Source of the DNA: an uncultured Bartonella sp.
Lineage (GTDB): Bacteria > Pseudomonadota > Alphaproteobacteria > Rhizobiales > Rhizobiaceae
Assembly (NCBI RefSeq): GCF_945277285.1
Contig: NZ_CALYPR010000001.1
Span: 1,054,001 to 1,118,000 of the forward strand
DNA length: 64,000 nt
Direction: 5' to 3'
In this document: piece after piece, positions 27,541 through 37,445 of the stretch
Numbering within the stretch: position 1 is the stretch's first letter
Layout: each line of letters opens with the position of its first letter
The notes under the pieces: generated by a model
Told to the model about the DNA's origin: nothing
The model's database searches: none
Seen by the model: the letters and a program-made list of their open reading frames with translations, nothing else
Position numbers and translations under genes: made by a program

Positions 27541-27831
27541 TCATACTGCCTCGGGATTATGGACACTCCACCGCCATGGACGGATTTTAACATCGCTAAA
27601 AAGACCGGCTTGCGCATATGGATCATTGCTGGCAAAAGCGGCAGCCTCATCTTTTGAACGCGCCTCGACAACCATTAAAGTACCGTTAGGTTTGTCATTC
27701 TCGTCAACAAAAGGGCCCGCAAATTTAAGCGTTTTGCCCAGACTTTTCAAATATTCAAGATGTTTTGGCCGTATTTCAAGACGAACGGCAAGATGGTCTT
27801 TTTTGTCATTGCTGATAACAGCATAAAGCAT
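27541..27831 (-). CDS. YciI-family protein
   Basis: 96 residues, one YCII domain. The conserved His-Asp pair is seen in RLEIRPKHLEYLKSLG near residue 24 and in the SNDPYAQAGLFSDVKIRPW block near residue 68. The molecular role of most members is unknown. It lies between gpsA (three-base gap) and the EVE gene (one-base gap), so it belongs to the tsaD-gpsA-yciI-EVE-methyltransferase operon. Confidence 0.92.
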   Translation of the reverse strand: MLYAVISNDKKDHLAVRLEIRPKHLEYLKSLGKTLKFAGPFVDENDKPNGTLMVVEARSKDEAAAFASNDPYAQAGLFSDVKIRPWRWSVHNPEAV

Positions 27832-27834
27832 GTT

Positions 27835-28824
27835 TTAATCCTCGGATTTTAATGGACGGCTGATAAGTGCTGTAATAGCTTGGTCGATGGTGATGCGTCT
27901 GTCAAGTAAGCGGGAAATAGCATCAATAATCGGGGCAACTATATTTTTTTCGTGACATAGCTTGGCAGCGATCGGTGCAGTCGCCACCCCTTCCGCCAGT
28001 TTCAGCCCGTCGGTTGACCGCCCGCTGCCTAACGCAAAACCATAAGAAAAATTCCGCGATTGCGGCGAAGAACAAGTCAGGATGAGATCGCCCAACACAG
28101 ATAATCCGGTCATGGTTTCGGCTTTGGCACCCATTGCTTTGCCAATGCGTCGCAATTCGGCAAAGCCGCGTGTGATAAGAGCTGCTTGGGCGCTTGCCCC
28201 CAAACCTCGTCCGCAGGCGGCACCAACAGCCAGTGCAAGAACATTTTTAAGAGCTCCGCCAAGTTCGACACCGATAAGGTCACTACTGGAATAACAGCGA
28301 AAACTGGGCCCCGACAGCATATTGGCAATAGCGTGCGCAAGCTTGATATTCTTTGCAGCTATCGTCACAGCAGTTGGTAAACCACGGGCAACATCGTCGG
28401 CAAAACTGGGTCCGGATAATGTTGCAACCGCATGGTTTGGCGCAATATCTTCGACAATATTCGACATAAATCGTCCGGTTTTTTGTTCAATGCCTTTGGC
28501 ACATAAAACAATTGGTGCATTTGGCGGGATTGCAGCAGCAAATTCTGTGAGCGCAGAGGCTAAAACCTGTGAGGGAATAACCGCCAGAACAAGATCTGCC
28601 GCAGCGAGTGCTTTCGGTGCACTGGTAGTTGCCAAAATCTGATCAGGTAAAACAATATCCGGTAAATAAAGCGGATTGATATGTTTTTCATTAATCGAAC
28701 GGATTGTAGCAACATTGCGTCCGTAAAGAGTGACTTCATGACCGAGCGTATGGGCAAGTACAGCCAACGCAGTGCCCCAGGCACCACTACCCATCACCGC
28801 GATTTTTTTGGGTTTATCGTTCAC
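27835..28824 (-). CDS. gpsA: Glycerol-3-phosphate dehydrogenase [NAD(P)+]
   Basis: 329 residues. It reduces dihydroxyacetone phosphate to sn-glycerol 3-phosphate for phospholipid synthesis. The Rossmann motif is [13 protein letters not shown] near residue 8. The catalytic region includes LCAKGIE near 108, [21 protein letters not shown] near 195-215 with the active-site Lys, and [11 protein letters not shown] near 255. The start overlaps the tsaD stop by four bases. Confidence 0.97.
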   Translation of the reverse strand: MNDKPKKIAVMGSGAWGTALAVLAHTLGHEVTLYGRNVATIRSINEKHINPLYLPDIVLPDQILATTSAPKALAAADLVLAVIPSQVLASALTEFAAAIPPNAPIVLCAKGIEQKTGRFMSNIVEDIAPNHAVATLSGPSFADDVARGLPTAVTIAAKNIKLAHAIANMLSGPSFRCYSSSDLIGVELGGALKNVLALAVGAACGRGLGASAQAALITRGFAELRRIGKAMGAKAETMTGLSVLGDLILTCSSPQSRNFSYGFALGSGRSTDGLKLAEGVATAPIAAKLCHEKNIVAPIIDAISRLLDRRITIDQAITALISRPLKSED

Positions 28825-29897
28825 GCTTTGGCACCTCTTCTTCCCGCTCCGATCAATGGCGATGATTTTTCATCAAGCGGCCAGCGCGAGCGTGGTACAA
28901 AATCAAAAGACGAGCGGTCACCATGAATAAAATGCTGAAGTCCTGCATAGGCTATCATGGCTGCATTATCGGTGCAAAGACCAATTGGCGGGGCAATGAA
29001 TTCAAAATCATGAGCATCACATAATTTTTGTAAGCAGTTGCGAATGGCTTTGTTTGAAGCAACACCACCGGCAACAACAAGACGCGCTTTTTTATCCGGA
29101 TAATCTTTTTTGAAAACGGCAAGCGAGCGTTCGACCCGGTCATTTAATGTATCGGTAACAGCAAGCTCGAAAGCAGCTGCAATGTCGGCAATATCTTTCT
29201 CGCTTAGCGGTGCCATTTCCATGGCAATCTGTCGCACGGCGGTTTTCAGACCGGAAAATGAAAAATCGAGCCGCTTTTCACCTTTCAAAGGCCGCGGCAA
29301 TTCAATTCTGTGGCTATCGCCTCTGGTTGCAAGGCGTTCGATAATTGGCCCACCGGGATAAGGTAGGCCAAGCAGTTTTGCGGTTTTGTCAAAAGCCTCG
29401 CCCAAAGCATCATCAATAGTCGTGCCAAGGCGTTTATATTGTCCCAGTCCCCGCACCAGAATAACTTGCGTGTGGCCGCCGGAAACCAGCAGCAACAAAT
29501 AAGGATAGTCGATATTGTCGGTCAATTTCGCTGTCAAGGCATGACCTTCCAGATGATTGACGGCAATAAACGGCTTGTTTGCGGCAAGCGCCAATGCTTT
29601 TGCTGTCATCAGACCGACAATCAAGCCGCCAATAAGTCCGGGGCCACCTGTTGCAGCAATTGCATCAATTTCCGAAAGACTAATTTTCGCTTCCTCAAGT
29701 GCTCGCTTGACCAGACCATCAAGAATTTCGACATGCGCACGTGCGGCAATTTCGGGCACCACGCCGCCATAAGGAATGTGGGCTTCAATCTGGCTCCAAA
29801 CAATATTAGACAAAATGTGGGCTTTGTCGCCATCGTCACGTTCAACGATAGCGGCAGCTGTTTCGTCACAACTTGTTTCTATTCCTAAAACACGCAT
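28821..29897 (-). CDS. tsaD: tRNA threonylcarbamoyladenosine transferase subunit
   Basis: 358 residues. It makes the t6A modification at position 37 of ANN-decoding tRNAs together with TsaB and Tsa[14 protein letters not shown] is the family N-terminus, and the metal-binding pair is in [12 protein letters not shown] (H-x3-H near 111). VSGGHTQ and VVAGGVASN, an ASKHA phosphate motif, follow. ATG at 29897 has GAGGCG upstream and is preferred to a TTG four codons earlier. First gene of the minus-strand run; divergent from hemD across 216 bases. Confidence 0.97.
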   Translation of the reverse strand: MRVLGIETSCDETAAAIVERDDGDKAHILSNIVWSQIEAHIPYGGVVPEIAARAHVEILDGLVKRALEEAKISLSEIDAIAATGGPGLIGGLIVGLMTAKALALAANKPFIAVNHLEGHALTAKLTDNIDYPYLLLLVSGGHTQVILVRGLGQYKRLGTTIDDALGEAFDKTAKLLGLPYPGGPIIERLATRGDSHRIELPRPLKGEKRLDFSFSGLKTAVRQIAMEMAPLSEKDIADIAAAFELAVTDTLNDRVERSLAVFKKDYPDKKARLVVAGGVASNKAIRNCLQKLCDAHDFEFIAPPIGLCTDNAAMIAYAGLQHFIHGDRSSFDFVPRSRWPLDEKSSPLIGAGRRGAKA

Positions 29898-30113
29898 TTT
29901 GCGCCTCAAGTCTCTTTCTTCAGGTCACTTGCTTCCAATTTGGCATCACACCTTCAGGACGAAGGCGTTTATTTGTCAGTTTTATCTTTTTTCGCTATCA
30001 TGGAAAAGATAACTTTAAAACCGCTTCTATCACATAGAATGTGGGTCAAGCTTTGGCAAAGCCATAAATAATTATTTATAGTTTTGCCGGTTAGAAAAAT
30101 GGAGTTTGCCTTT

Positions 30114-30800
30114 ATGGTTATTCTGGTGACGCGTCCCGAGCCGGGCGCAACGCGGACAGCCGAACATTTGCGTGCGCTGAAATTTTCTCCATTCATTTTG
30201 CCTTTATCGAAAACAATAGCATTACCCGTAAACGTAAATGATTTTTCTTGTGATGGAGTGATTGCGACAAGCGAAGCGGCATTTTTATATCTTAATCCGA
30301 AAATTTCCGAAAAACTGCGTTTGAAACCACTCTACCTTGTAGGAAAACACACAGCCGATGTGGCAAAAAAAGCCGGCTTCAACAATATTGAACTTGTTGC
30401 ATCCGATGCAAAAATACTTGCCGACCAGATTGACGGCCCGACAACAAAAAGTTTTCTTTATCTTGCAGGCCATGTGCGCCGACCCGATCTTGAACGACAA
30501 ATGGTACAGAAATTCCGGTATTTCCGGATTTATGAAATTTATGATACGGTGCCGATAAAGTTGGATGACCAACAAAGGAAGCAAATTCCACAAAAAATTG
30601 AAGCCGTCATGCTTTATTCGGCTTTGGCTGCTGCTGGTCTTGAACAAATTAGCGGCTATATTAATCACTCAACGGTACTTTTATGCCTTTCCGCACGCAT
30701 AGCACATGCTGTTCCACGAACACTTCTGAATGCGCCGGTTATAGCATATGAACCGAACGAGGATGCGATGTTAGAGGGGCTCAAGGCGGTATTGGCCTGA
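30114..30800 (+). CDS. hemD: Uroporphyrinogen-III synthase
   Basis: 228 residues. It cyclises hydroxymethylbilane to uroporphyrinogen III. It opens with ILVTRPEPGATRTAEHLRAL, the usual alphaproteobacterial start, and retains SEAAF, YLVGKHTADVAKKAGF, LYLAGHVRRPDLE and a final YEPNEDAMLEGLK block. ATG at 30114 has GGAG nine bases upstream. In many Hyphomicrobiales hemC precedes hemD here; no hemC is seen in the 216-base gap to tsaD. It heads the hemD-COG4223-hemY group. Confidence 0.88.
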   Translation: MVILVTRPEPGATRTAEHLRALKFSPFILPLSKTIALPVNVNDFSCDGVIATSEAAFLYLNPKISEKLRLKPLYLVGKHTADVAKKAGFNNIELVASDAKILADQIDGPTTKSFLYLAGHVRRPDLERQMVQKFRYFRIYEIYDTVPIKLDDQQRKQIPQKIEAVMLYSALAAAGLEQISGYINHSTVLLCLSARIAHAVPRTLLNAPVIAYEPNEDAMLEGLKAVLA

Positions 30801-30892
30801 AATGTATTTTCTCCCTGTTTTAAGTGATTTAAACCATTCTTTCATCCTCACTCTGTTATTCTGGGTGCCGAAAAAAAGGAAAGCGAGGAGCA

Positions 30893-32326
30893 ATGGCAAA
30901 GCCTTTAAAACCCACGGCTAAATCTGAGTACGCTGGAAAATTTCGCAAACCACCGGTCATTGATCTTCACGCCGAGAAGACAAAAGTGCCGGAAGCAGAG
31001 CCTGTCGCTTTTGGAATAAACCAGGAAATGTCGATGATAAAATCCGGTCAAAATGATAAATATACCAGTGAACAGAATGCCGGAGTAAAGACAGCCGAAA
31101 CAGATAGCATTGTTGAGCAAAACCCAAGTAAAAATACAACCAGTAGTAAGAACAGTGAGGCTAAAATGACGGGTGGGCAAACCTCTCAAGCCAGTGGAAA
31201 AAACGCGGCTACAGATAACTCGTCCCGTGCGTCTCAAAAAACATCTATGGCCAAAAAAAGCGGGTGTGGTGGTCTTCTCGTTTCCGGATTTACCGGCGGC
31301 ATTGTTGCTTTATTGCTGGGTGCAGGTTTGCAATGGTCTGGAGTTATTCCATCATTTTCAAACCAGCATAACGCATTCCAAAGCAAATTGGCGAGCCTTG
31401 AAGGCGAAATTGAAAGCCTTAAACAAAATGCTTCAGATGGCGCGACAATAGTGGCGCAACTTTCCTCTGACGACAGAAAATCGCTGGATAATATTGTTGC
31501 TGCTATTGGTAAACTCGACAGCAAAACCAAGGCAATGGAGGGGCAATTATCGGATGTCACCGATAATGTCGAAACACTTAACAATGTTATCAATTCATTA
31601 GGCGGTGAAAATGCAAATCCACAAGCAGCCGAGGCTTTGGCCAAACAGTTTTCCGATTTCGACAATCGGCTGCAACAACTTTCTGCTATTTCCGTCAAAA
31701 CTGCCGAGGCACTGGATCTTGCTCACGAAAATGCCAAAAATGTCGATAGTTTAAGCAAGCAGATAGAGGATATGAAAGCCGAGTTTAAAACTCCCATTCA
31801 AGGCAAAGAGATTGCCGCAATAACAGCAGCGAATTCTCTTAAAAATGCCATTGATCGTGGCGGTTCCTATGCAAACGAACTTGCTGTTTTGGAAAATCTT
31901 TCACCTGACATCGGATCACTTGATGATCTAAAACAATATGCGGAAAAGGGAGTACCCAATCAGGCGGAACTTGCCAATGAATTTGCTTCAGTTGCCGACC
32001 GGATTGCCCAGACAGAAAATCGACCGGCCGATGATGCCGGTTTTGGAGACAAATTATGGGCGAGTGCGAAAGGTCTTGTTTCATCGCGCCCCATCGGCAA
32101 TGTTGAGGGCGATAATGCGGGCGCTATCGCTGCCAGAATGGAAGAGGCAATCAAAAAAGGTGATAATGACCGTGCTTTGAGCGAATGGCAAAATTTGCCG
32201 CAAAGTGCCAAGGATGTTTCGTCCGACTTTGTTGCAAAACTGAAAATACGTCGTAATGCCGATGCTGTTTTGTCAGACATATTGGGTGATCTTATGTCGC
32301 CAACGAAGCCGCAAAACGGAAATTAA
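30893..32326 (+). CDS. Mitofilin-like inner-membrane protein (COG4223)
   Basis: 477 residues. There is a polar, low-complexity N-terminal third (about 1-115), one transmembrane helix near 122-145 (LLVSGFTGGIVALLLGAGL), then a long coiled coil (about 155-300) and a C-terminal helical domain with the SSRPIGNVEGDN segment typical of the alphaproteobacterial protein placed between hemD and hemY. It is proposed to be an ancestor of mitochondrial Mic60, acting in inner-membrane shaping (established knowledge from the family). The start at 30893 has GCGAGGAG directly upstream. Confidence 0.85.
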   Translation: MAKPLKPTAKSEYAGKFRKPPVIDLHAEKTKVPEAEPVAFGINQEMSMIKSGQNDKYTSEQNAGVKTAETDSIVEQNPSKNTTSSKNSEAKMTGGQTSQASGKNAATDNSSRASQKTSMAKKSGCGGLLVSGFTGGIVALLLGAGLQWSGVIPSFSNQHNAFQSKLASLEGEIESLKQNASDGATIVAQLSSDDRKSLDNIVAAIGKLDSKTKAMEGQLSDVTDNVETLNNVINSLGGENANPQAAEALAKQFSDFDNRLQQLSAISVKTAEALDLAHENAKNVDSLSKQIEDMKAEFKTPIQGKEIAAITAANSLKNAIDRGGSYANELAVLENLSPDIGSLDDLKQYAEKGVPNQAELANEFASVADRIAQTENRPADDAGFGDKLWASAKGLVSSRPIGNVEGDNAGAIAARMEEAIKKGDNDRALSEWQNLPQSAKDVSSDFVAKLKIRRNADAVLSDILGDLMSPTKPQNGN

Positions 32327-32341
32327 GGGAGTATGAGAAAA

Positions 32342-33907
32342 ATGGTTCGGATACTCTTTTATATTCTTGTGATTGCAATTCTTGGCGCAGGCTTTGCCTG
32401 GCTTGCCAACAATCCCGGCAATCTGGTGATGACATTTGGTGCAAGCAGAGTGACTATTTCGGTCTTAACGGCTGTTATTGCTTTTGTCATGCTTGTGGTT
32501 GTCGTCCTGTTTTTGATGTGGCTTTTAAAAACTGTTTTTTCTGCCCCGCGCAAACTTTCCCGCCATTTTGAAGAGCAAAGGCAGAAAAAAGGGCATGAAG
32601 CATTGTCGAGCGGGCTTTTAGCGGTTTTGTCCGGAGATGCCGATACGGCCAAACGCATGAACAAACGTGTTTTCCGGTATCTTGATAGCGAAAACGAACC
32701 TTTGGCCAAACTTTTGGAAGCAAAAATACTTCTTATAGAAAACGATGTGCCGAACGCTGTTCGCGTTTATGAAGAAATGTGCAAATCACCAAAAACGCAA
32801 TTGGCTGGCTTGCATGGCCTTTACTGTGAAGCGTTAAAATCAGGGGCCTATGAAGCGGCTTACCAATATGCGCAAAAAGCAAGTTCTATTACGCCGTCAG
32901 CCAAATGGGCGAGCGCGGCGATATTTGATAGGCTTTGTGCCGAAGGTTCATGGGATAAGGCTATTGCGCTTTTTGAACGTGAGGTAAAATCACTGCCGCG
33001 CGCCGAGCGGGCGGATAAAAAACTCAACCATAAGCGCGTAGTGCTGCTAACCGGTCAGGCTATGGATATGTGGGAAAACTATCCTGATGACGCGCGCAAA
33101 ATCGCGTTGAAAGCACAAAAAGCGGAACCTAATTTTGTACCGGCCACCGCAGTTGCGGCCGATATTCTCTATCGTCAACATGAAGTTGGAAAAGCCGACC
33201 GGCTGATAGAAACTTTATGGAAAACGACACCGCATTCCGATTTGGCTGCTCTTTATCTCAATGGCGAAGAGCGGGCCGTCGACCGTTTGAAAAAAGCAAA
33301 AACACTGGCAGCGAAAAATCCTAAAGCCTATGAGTCCTGTTTTATTGTTGCTCGCGCGGCTTTTGATGCTGGAGAATTACAGCTTGCCCGCAATCAAGCG
33401 GAAAAAGCGCTAAAAATTGCTCCGCGTGAAAGTGCCTATCTTCTGCTTGCTGATATAGAAGAAGCCGAGAGTGGTGACCAAGGGCGTGTACGGCAATGGC
33501 TTTCGCTTGCGGTACGTGCCGAAAATGATCCTGTTTGGGTGGCTGACGGCAAAACTTTTGAAAAATGGCAACCGATTTCACCGGTCACAGGACAGCTTGA
33601 TGCTTTGCATTGGCAAGCACCATTGCGCAATCCCGGCCTTACCTTGATTTCTGAAGATGAGATCCTTCCTGCTGTCGATCAATTGCCGGGGGCACCGAAA
33701 AGCCCCGTCACTCGTGATAAGCCCCACTTAACCGCGACCGCAGAAAAAACACAGCCCACAAAAACAAAATCGGCCGAAAATACCGCAAAACAAAAATTGG
33801 ATACCCGACCGGTGCTGATTGTCGATGCGGTTGACCCCTCAAAACCGGATGAACCGGTTGATGTGACCCGCATTAATGTGGATGATCCGGGTGTTCATAA
33901 GAAATAG
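32342..33907 (+). CDS. hemY: HemY-domain heme biosynthesis-associated TPR membrane protein
   Basis: 521 residues from ATG 32342 (ten bases after AAGGGAG); an ATG at 32333 is too close to that site. Two N-terminal hydrophobic helices (about 3-20 and 38-63) form the HemY_N domain, followed by tetratricopeptide-like helical repeats in the cytoplasm or periplasm and a Pro/Lys-rich tail. WVCGxC-type metal motifs are not present. It is a conserved partner of hemD whose exact biochemical role is unsettled and is unrelated to protoporphyrinogen oxidase HemY of Bacillus. Only 15 bases separate it from the mitofilin-like gene. Confidence 0.88.
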   Translation: MVRILFYILVIAILGAGFAWLANNPGNLVMTFGASRVTISVLTAVIAFVMLVVVVLFLMWLLKTVFSAPRKLSRHFEEQRQKKGHEALSSGLLAVLSGDADTAKRMNKRVFRYLDSENEPLAKLLEAKILLIENDVPNAVRVYEEMCKSPKTQLAGLHGLYCEALKSGAYEAAYQYAQKASSITPSAKWASAAIFDRLCAEGSWDKAIALFEREVKSLPRAERADKKLNHKRVVLLTGQAMDMWENYPDDARKIALKAQKAEPNFVPATAVAADILYRQHEVGKADRLIETLWKTTPHSDLAALYLNGEERAVDRLKKAKTLAAKNPKAYESCFIVARAAFDAGELQLARNQAEKALKIAPRESAYLLLADIEEAESGDQGRVRQWLSLAVRAENDPVWVADGKTFEKWQPISPVTGQLDALHWQAPLRNPGLTLISEDEILPAVDQLPGAPKSPVTRDKPHLTATAEKTQPTKTKSAENTAKQKLDTRPVLIVDAVDPSKPDEPVDVTRINVDDPGVHKK

Positions 33908-34099
33908 TGTTTGTAAAACAAAAATAAATGCGCCAGACGTTTCATCCTTATATGATGGAAAACCGGTTGTGTGACAAATTTCGGAAATAAAGGAAAAACA
34001 TTAAAGCATGTTTTTTGAGAAAAACATGCCAAATATCTGTTTTTAACGAAGTAGAATCATAGCCGGATTGAACGTTCTTTTGAAAAGAAAGACCAGAGA

Positions 34100-34573
34100 T
34101 TGGTATTACAACATCTTGTAGATTTTTTACAGTTACTAGGAAAAAACAGCCCTGAATTTGGCAAAGATGACCCGCGGGTGGCAGCTGTTGCCTTGGCTTT
34201 TCATATTATTGATGCCGATGGTCAAGAGCAGAACGTCGAGAAAAAAATCCTCTATGATATTGTTTCACAGCAATTCGAGGTTGCCGGACCCGATGTACAG
34301 GCATTGATTGAAGCTGGAAAAGCTGCCAACCGGAATAGTCTTGATGTTTTTGCTTTTACTTCGACATTAAAGCGCCATCTTAGTCGGCAAGAACGCATCA
34401 CCTTTATTGGTCTATTATGGGAAATTGCCTATGCTGATGGCTATATCTATGAATTGGAAGATACACTGATCTGGCGGATTGCGGAAATGATCGGTGTTGA
34501 TCGTAAAGAGCGGCTGGAATTAAAAAAGTTGGTGGAACAGCGTACCAAGCTAACGCAATCCCCGGAAAATTGA
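34100..34573 (+). CDS. TerB-family protein (COG4103 type)
   Basis: 157 residues, all helical. Two repeats each carry an acidic site: AFHIIDADGQEQNVEKKIL near 35 and IAYADGYIYELEDTLIWRIAEMIG near 110-133, the TerB/DUF metal-site pattern. No ATG exists in the frame before the first matching residues; TTG at 34100 is the only usual start codon after the upstream stop, so I take it, with moderate doubt. Function unknown; the family name comes from tellurite resistance operons, but no other ter gene is near. A glutamine amidotransferase gene follows after 43 bases. Confidence 0.8.
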   Translation: MVLQHLVDFLQLLGKNSPEFGKDDPRVAAVALAFHIIDADGQEQNVEKKILYDIVSQQFEVAGPDVQALIEAGKAANRNSLDVFAFTSTLKRHLSRQERITFIGLLWEIAYADGYIYELEDTLIWRIAEMIGVDRKERLELKKLVEQRTKLTQSPEN

Positions 34574-34616
34574 GAAAACTCCAAACCCCAAAAAAGGAAC
34601 AGGTTGTTAGAATAAA

Positions 34617-35348
34617 ATGTCAGTGGCAGAAGAGAATTTCTACCCGGAAGAGAAAAAGCGGAAAATTGCGGTCATTTTGCACCAAGCCTCTTCAAGTACC
34701 GGCCGCATCGGCCAATTATTACAAAAAAACGGTTTTGAGTTGAGCATTTACCGGCCGGTATTGGGAGATTGTTTGCCCACAACATTAAGGGATTATGCCG
34801 GTGCCATCATTTTTGGCGGTCCGATGAGCGCCAATGACAATGACCCTTTTATCAATCGCGAGATCGACTGGATTTCGGTTGCGCTCAAAGAAGATAAACC
34901 ATTTCTTGGTATTTGCCTTGGTGCGCAGATGTTGGCACGCAATCTTGGCGGTGTGGTTAAACCCCGTAGCGATGGCAAAGTTGAAATCGGCTGGTATCCG
35001 ATAGAAGCGACAGGAAATGGCAAGCGCATTATGGAATGGCCAAAAATGGTCTATCATTTCCATCGCGAAGGTATTTATGACTTGCCGGAAAGTGCAGAAC
35101 TGCTTGCCAAAGGTGAAACCTATCCTACACAAGCCTTCCGCTATGGAAAGAACGCATGGGGCCTGCAATTCCACTCGGAACTGACCCGCGCGATGATGCA
35201 GCGCTGGGTTGTGCATGGAGCAGAACGCCTGCAATTAAAAGGTGCTCAATGTGCTCAGTCGCAATTGGAAGGGCGTTTTGTCTATGACCCCGCTTTGCGT
35301 TGCTGGATTGAACGGGCGCTTACAAAAATTTTTGGTTATCAAGGTTGA
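34617..35348 (+). CDS. Class-I glutamine amidotransferase domain protein
   Basis: 243 residues, a stand-alone GATase1 domain. The nucleophile is in FLGICLGAQMLARNLGG (Cys near residue 100), the oxyanion region is IFGGPMSANDND, and the His-Glu pair is in WGLQFHSELT near residue 185. HFHREG, between them, is common in the GMP synthase-like and gamma-glutamyl hydrolase-like subgroup. The partner synthase or the substrate is not known. It probably shares a transcript with the TerB-like gene. Confidence 0.85.
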   Translation: MSVAEENFYPEEKKRKIAVILHQASSSTGRIGQLLQKNGFELSIYRPVLGDCLPTTLRDYAGAIIFGGPMSANDNDPFINREIDWISVALKEDKPFLGICLGAQMLARNLGGVVKPRSDGKVEIGWYPIEATGNGKRIMEWPKMVYHFHREGIYDLPESAELLAKGETYPTQAFRYGKNAWGLQFHSELTRAMMQRWVVHGAERLQLKGAQCAQSQLEGRFVYDPALRCWIERALTKIFGYQG

Positions 35349-35405
35349 TTTGCTTTAGCCTTAAACAGAGTTCGGCAACACAACACAAAACAAAACATTT
35401 GACTG

Positions 35406-35927
35406 TCATTTGTCTTGAAGAAGTTTTTCAAGACGTTCCAAAAACCTGTCGTGAATACCGATTTTATTCAAACTTATAGCTGTGTTGATGACGTAATCAC
35501 GATTTGATCCGGCAAGTCCGTGGCTTTTCCGGATGATGGTTGCCATCTCGTTTAAGTCAAGCTTTTTGGCATATTGCTCATGGTTTTGGTCAGCAACGAA
35601 AAATAGTCCGGTAACAATGCGCCCGTCATTAAGATGGATCGGCCGTTGTTTTTCAATATAGACGCTGTTTATCTGCTCGCGTTCAATCAGATAGTCATAG
35701 GTTTTTTGAGTATCACTCGAAGGAACATGGAAAGCCAGTCCATCGCAACACCCGCCGCGATCAAGCCCCAGAACAAGGCCGGGATTATCAACGGTTCCGC
35801 GATAGTGATTGGAATAGATGCATAATGCGCGATGATAGCCAAAAAGGCGGGCAGGCAACACAAAATCGTAGTGAAAACCGGGATTCCACATTAAAGAGCC
35901 GTAGCCGAATACCCAAAAGTCGTGCAT
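35406..35927 (-). CDS. Gamma-glutamylcyclotransferase, ChaC-like
   Basis: 173 residues. ChaC-type enzymes split glutathione into 5-oxoproline and Cys-Gly. The family start VFGYGSLMWNPGF is at residues 6-18, and the catalytic acid is in YDYLIEREQ near residue 83. GYHRALCIYSNHYRGT and LGLDRGGCCDGLAF agree with the glutathione-specific subgroup. It converges on the amidotransferase gene and is divergent from the DUF2125 gene. Confidence 0.92.
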   Translation of the reverse strand: MHDFWVFGYGSLMWNPGFHYDFVLPARLFGYHRALCIYSNHYRGTVDNPGLVLGLDRGGCCDGLAFHVPSSDTQKTYDYLIEREQINSVYIEKQRPIHLNDGRIVTGLFFVADQNHEQYAKKLDLNEMATIIRKSHGLAGSNRDYVINTAISLNKIGIHDRFLERLEKLLQDK

Positions 35928-36067
35928 TTGCCACTGTTCCTTATTTCGTACGCACTCGTTGAGTTTGATATATGTACTAAAAAAACCGCAAATGTCTATG
36001 GAGATATAAATAGTTATTCTCTATGATCGCCAAACCAATCGTTACGGAAATGTGAGAAAACTGAAAG

Positions 36068-37117
36068 ATGCCTGCATCCGACTTGATATCCGGTCGTAAA
36101 ACAATCAATTACAAACTTTATAAACGCAGTATTATTGCTGTTGTCGTGATTGCTATACTTTACACATCGGTCTGGTATTTTCTGGCAAACAAGGTTGAAG
36201 AAAAAGTCTCTGATCAATTAGCGCTCTATAATGAAAACGGCTTTGTAGTCTTGTGCGAAAATATGCATAAAATTGGCTATCCATTACGGATTGGCGTTTC
36301 ATGCGATACCGTCAATTTGCAACAATTGATGAAAGGTTTTGCTTTTTCATCCGAAAAAATAATTGCAGGTGCACCCGTTTATGCGCCGCATTGGCTGGAA
36401 TTGTCGTTAACGGCCCCTGTTTCGCTTGAACTGCCGGGGCTTATACCGTTTTCGGCAAAATGGAGTGGCCTGACTGTTGAAACAGATATGAGCCAGCCTA
36501 TTCCCGATGCGGTGAGTTTGCGGGCGGAAGATATCGAGATTGGTACCAAAGCGGATGCAGGGGCTTTGGTTAATAAAACTACTGGGAAATTTTTGCGTTT
36601 TGATGCCCATGGGTTCAATAGCAATCTTGATGCAAGGCTTACCTTTGAGGATCTGAAGCTGCCCGTGATTATTCCGCATGAAAATACGCCTGTGCCGCAA
36701 ATGACCGGTGACATCAGATGGTCGCTGAACGAGGCTGTTTCACTTTTTCAAACAGAAGAAAACGCAATAATGGATCAACATTATTGGTTTGAACGGTTGC
36801 GCGGGCATAAAGGAACTTTACAACCGTCGATAGTGCGGTTTGCGAGCGGTGGTGCAATGACGGTTTCAGGCCCCTTTTCTTTCAATGATGAAGGTTATCT
36901 GAGTGCAAAATTGGACATTGCCGTTAGCGACCAGAATAAGCTATTACAAACGGCACGCGATGCTTTTCCGTCACAAGCTGACAATTTAAAAACAATCTTT
37001 TTTGCATTAAATGCCATGCCAAAAAACGAAAAAGGTGATCCCGTTTTGCAACTGTCTGTTAAAAATGGCGAAGTTCGATTGGGGTTTTTCAAAATTGGTC
37101 ATATTGATCCACTTTGA
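36068..37117 (+). CDS. DUF2125 membrane-anchored protein
   Basis: 349 residues. After a 20-residue polar lead there is one hydrophobic helix (about 23-42), then a large extracytoplasmic beta-rich domain matching DUF2125: a Cys pair in VLCENMHKIGYPLRIGVSCDTV, and APVYAPHW. It is common in Hyphomicrobiales with unknown role, and is probably anchored in the inner membrane facing the periplasm. Monocistronic; a 328-base AT-rich gap follows. Confidence 0.85.
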   Translation: MPASDLISGRKTINYKLYKRSIIAVVVIAILYTSVWYFLANKVEEKVSDQLALYNENGFVVLCENMHKIGYPLRIGVSCDTVNLQQLMKGFAFSSEKIIAGAPVYAPHWLELSLTAPVSLELPGLIPFSAKWSGLTVETDMSQPIPDAVSLRAEDIEIGTKADAGALVNKTTGKFLRFDAHGFNSNLDARLTFEDLKLPVIIPHENTPVPQMTGDIRWSLNEAVSLFQTEENAIMDQHYWFERLRGHKGTLQPSIVRFASGGAMTVSGPFSFNDEGYLSAKLDIAVSDQNKLLQTARDAFPSQADNLKTIFFALNAMPKNEKGDPVLQLSVKNGEVRLGFFKIGHIDPL

Positions 37118-37445
37118 TAAAGTAAAATAATTCAATTATGTAAAATTATAAAAAAATTTTTAACTTTAATATAAACAATATTATATTTTTATTATTTATT
37201 TTATTTATGATTAAACGTGAATTGAAAATGATTTACATTTAACATTGTTCATTGTTTTAGAAATTATTAAATCAATAAAAATTTTAATTGTGTATTACGT
37301 TATGATTTGTTGCAGTTTATTTTATAGAATTTGAAATAGGATTTTAAAAAACAGCAGAAATTTTGTGTCTTGCCGTGATAGGCAACACGTTTTAAATCTG
37401 GCAACTGGCTTTTAAAAAACCGGTCCTTAAAAAGAGGCATTGTTT
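37118..37445. other. AT-rich intergenic region before pdxY
   Basis: 328 bases, with a long run composed almost wholly of A and T at about 37120-37270. No open frame of note, no tRNA and no clear hairpin were seen. GAGG at 37434-37437 is the ribosome site for pdxY. The pdxY promoter must lie within this gap. Confidence 0.5.
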
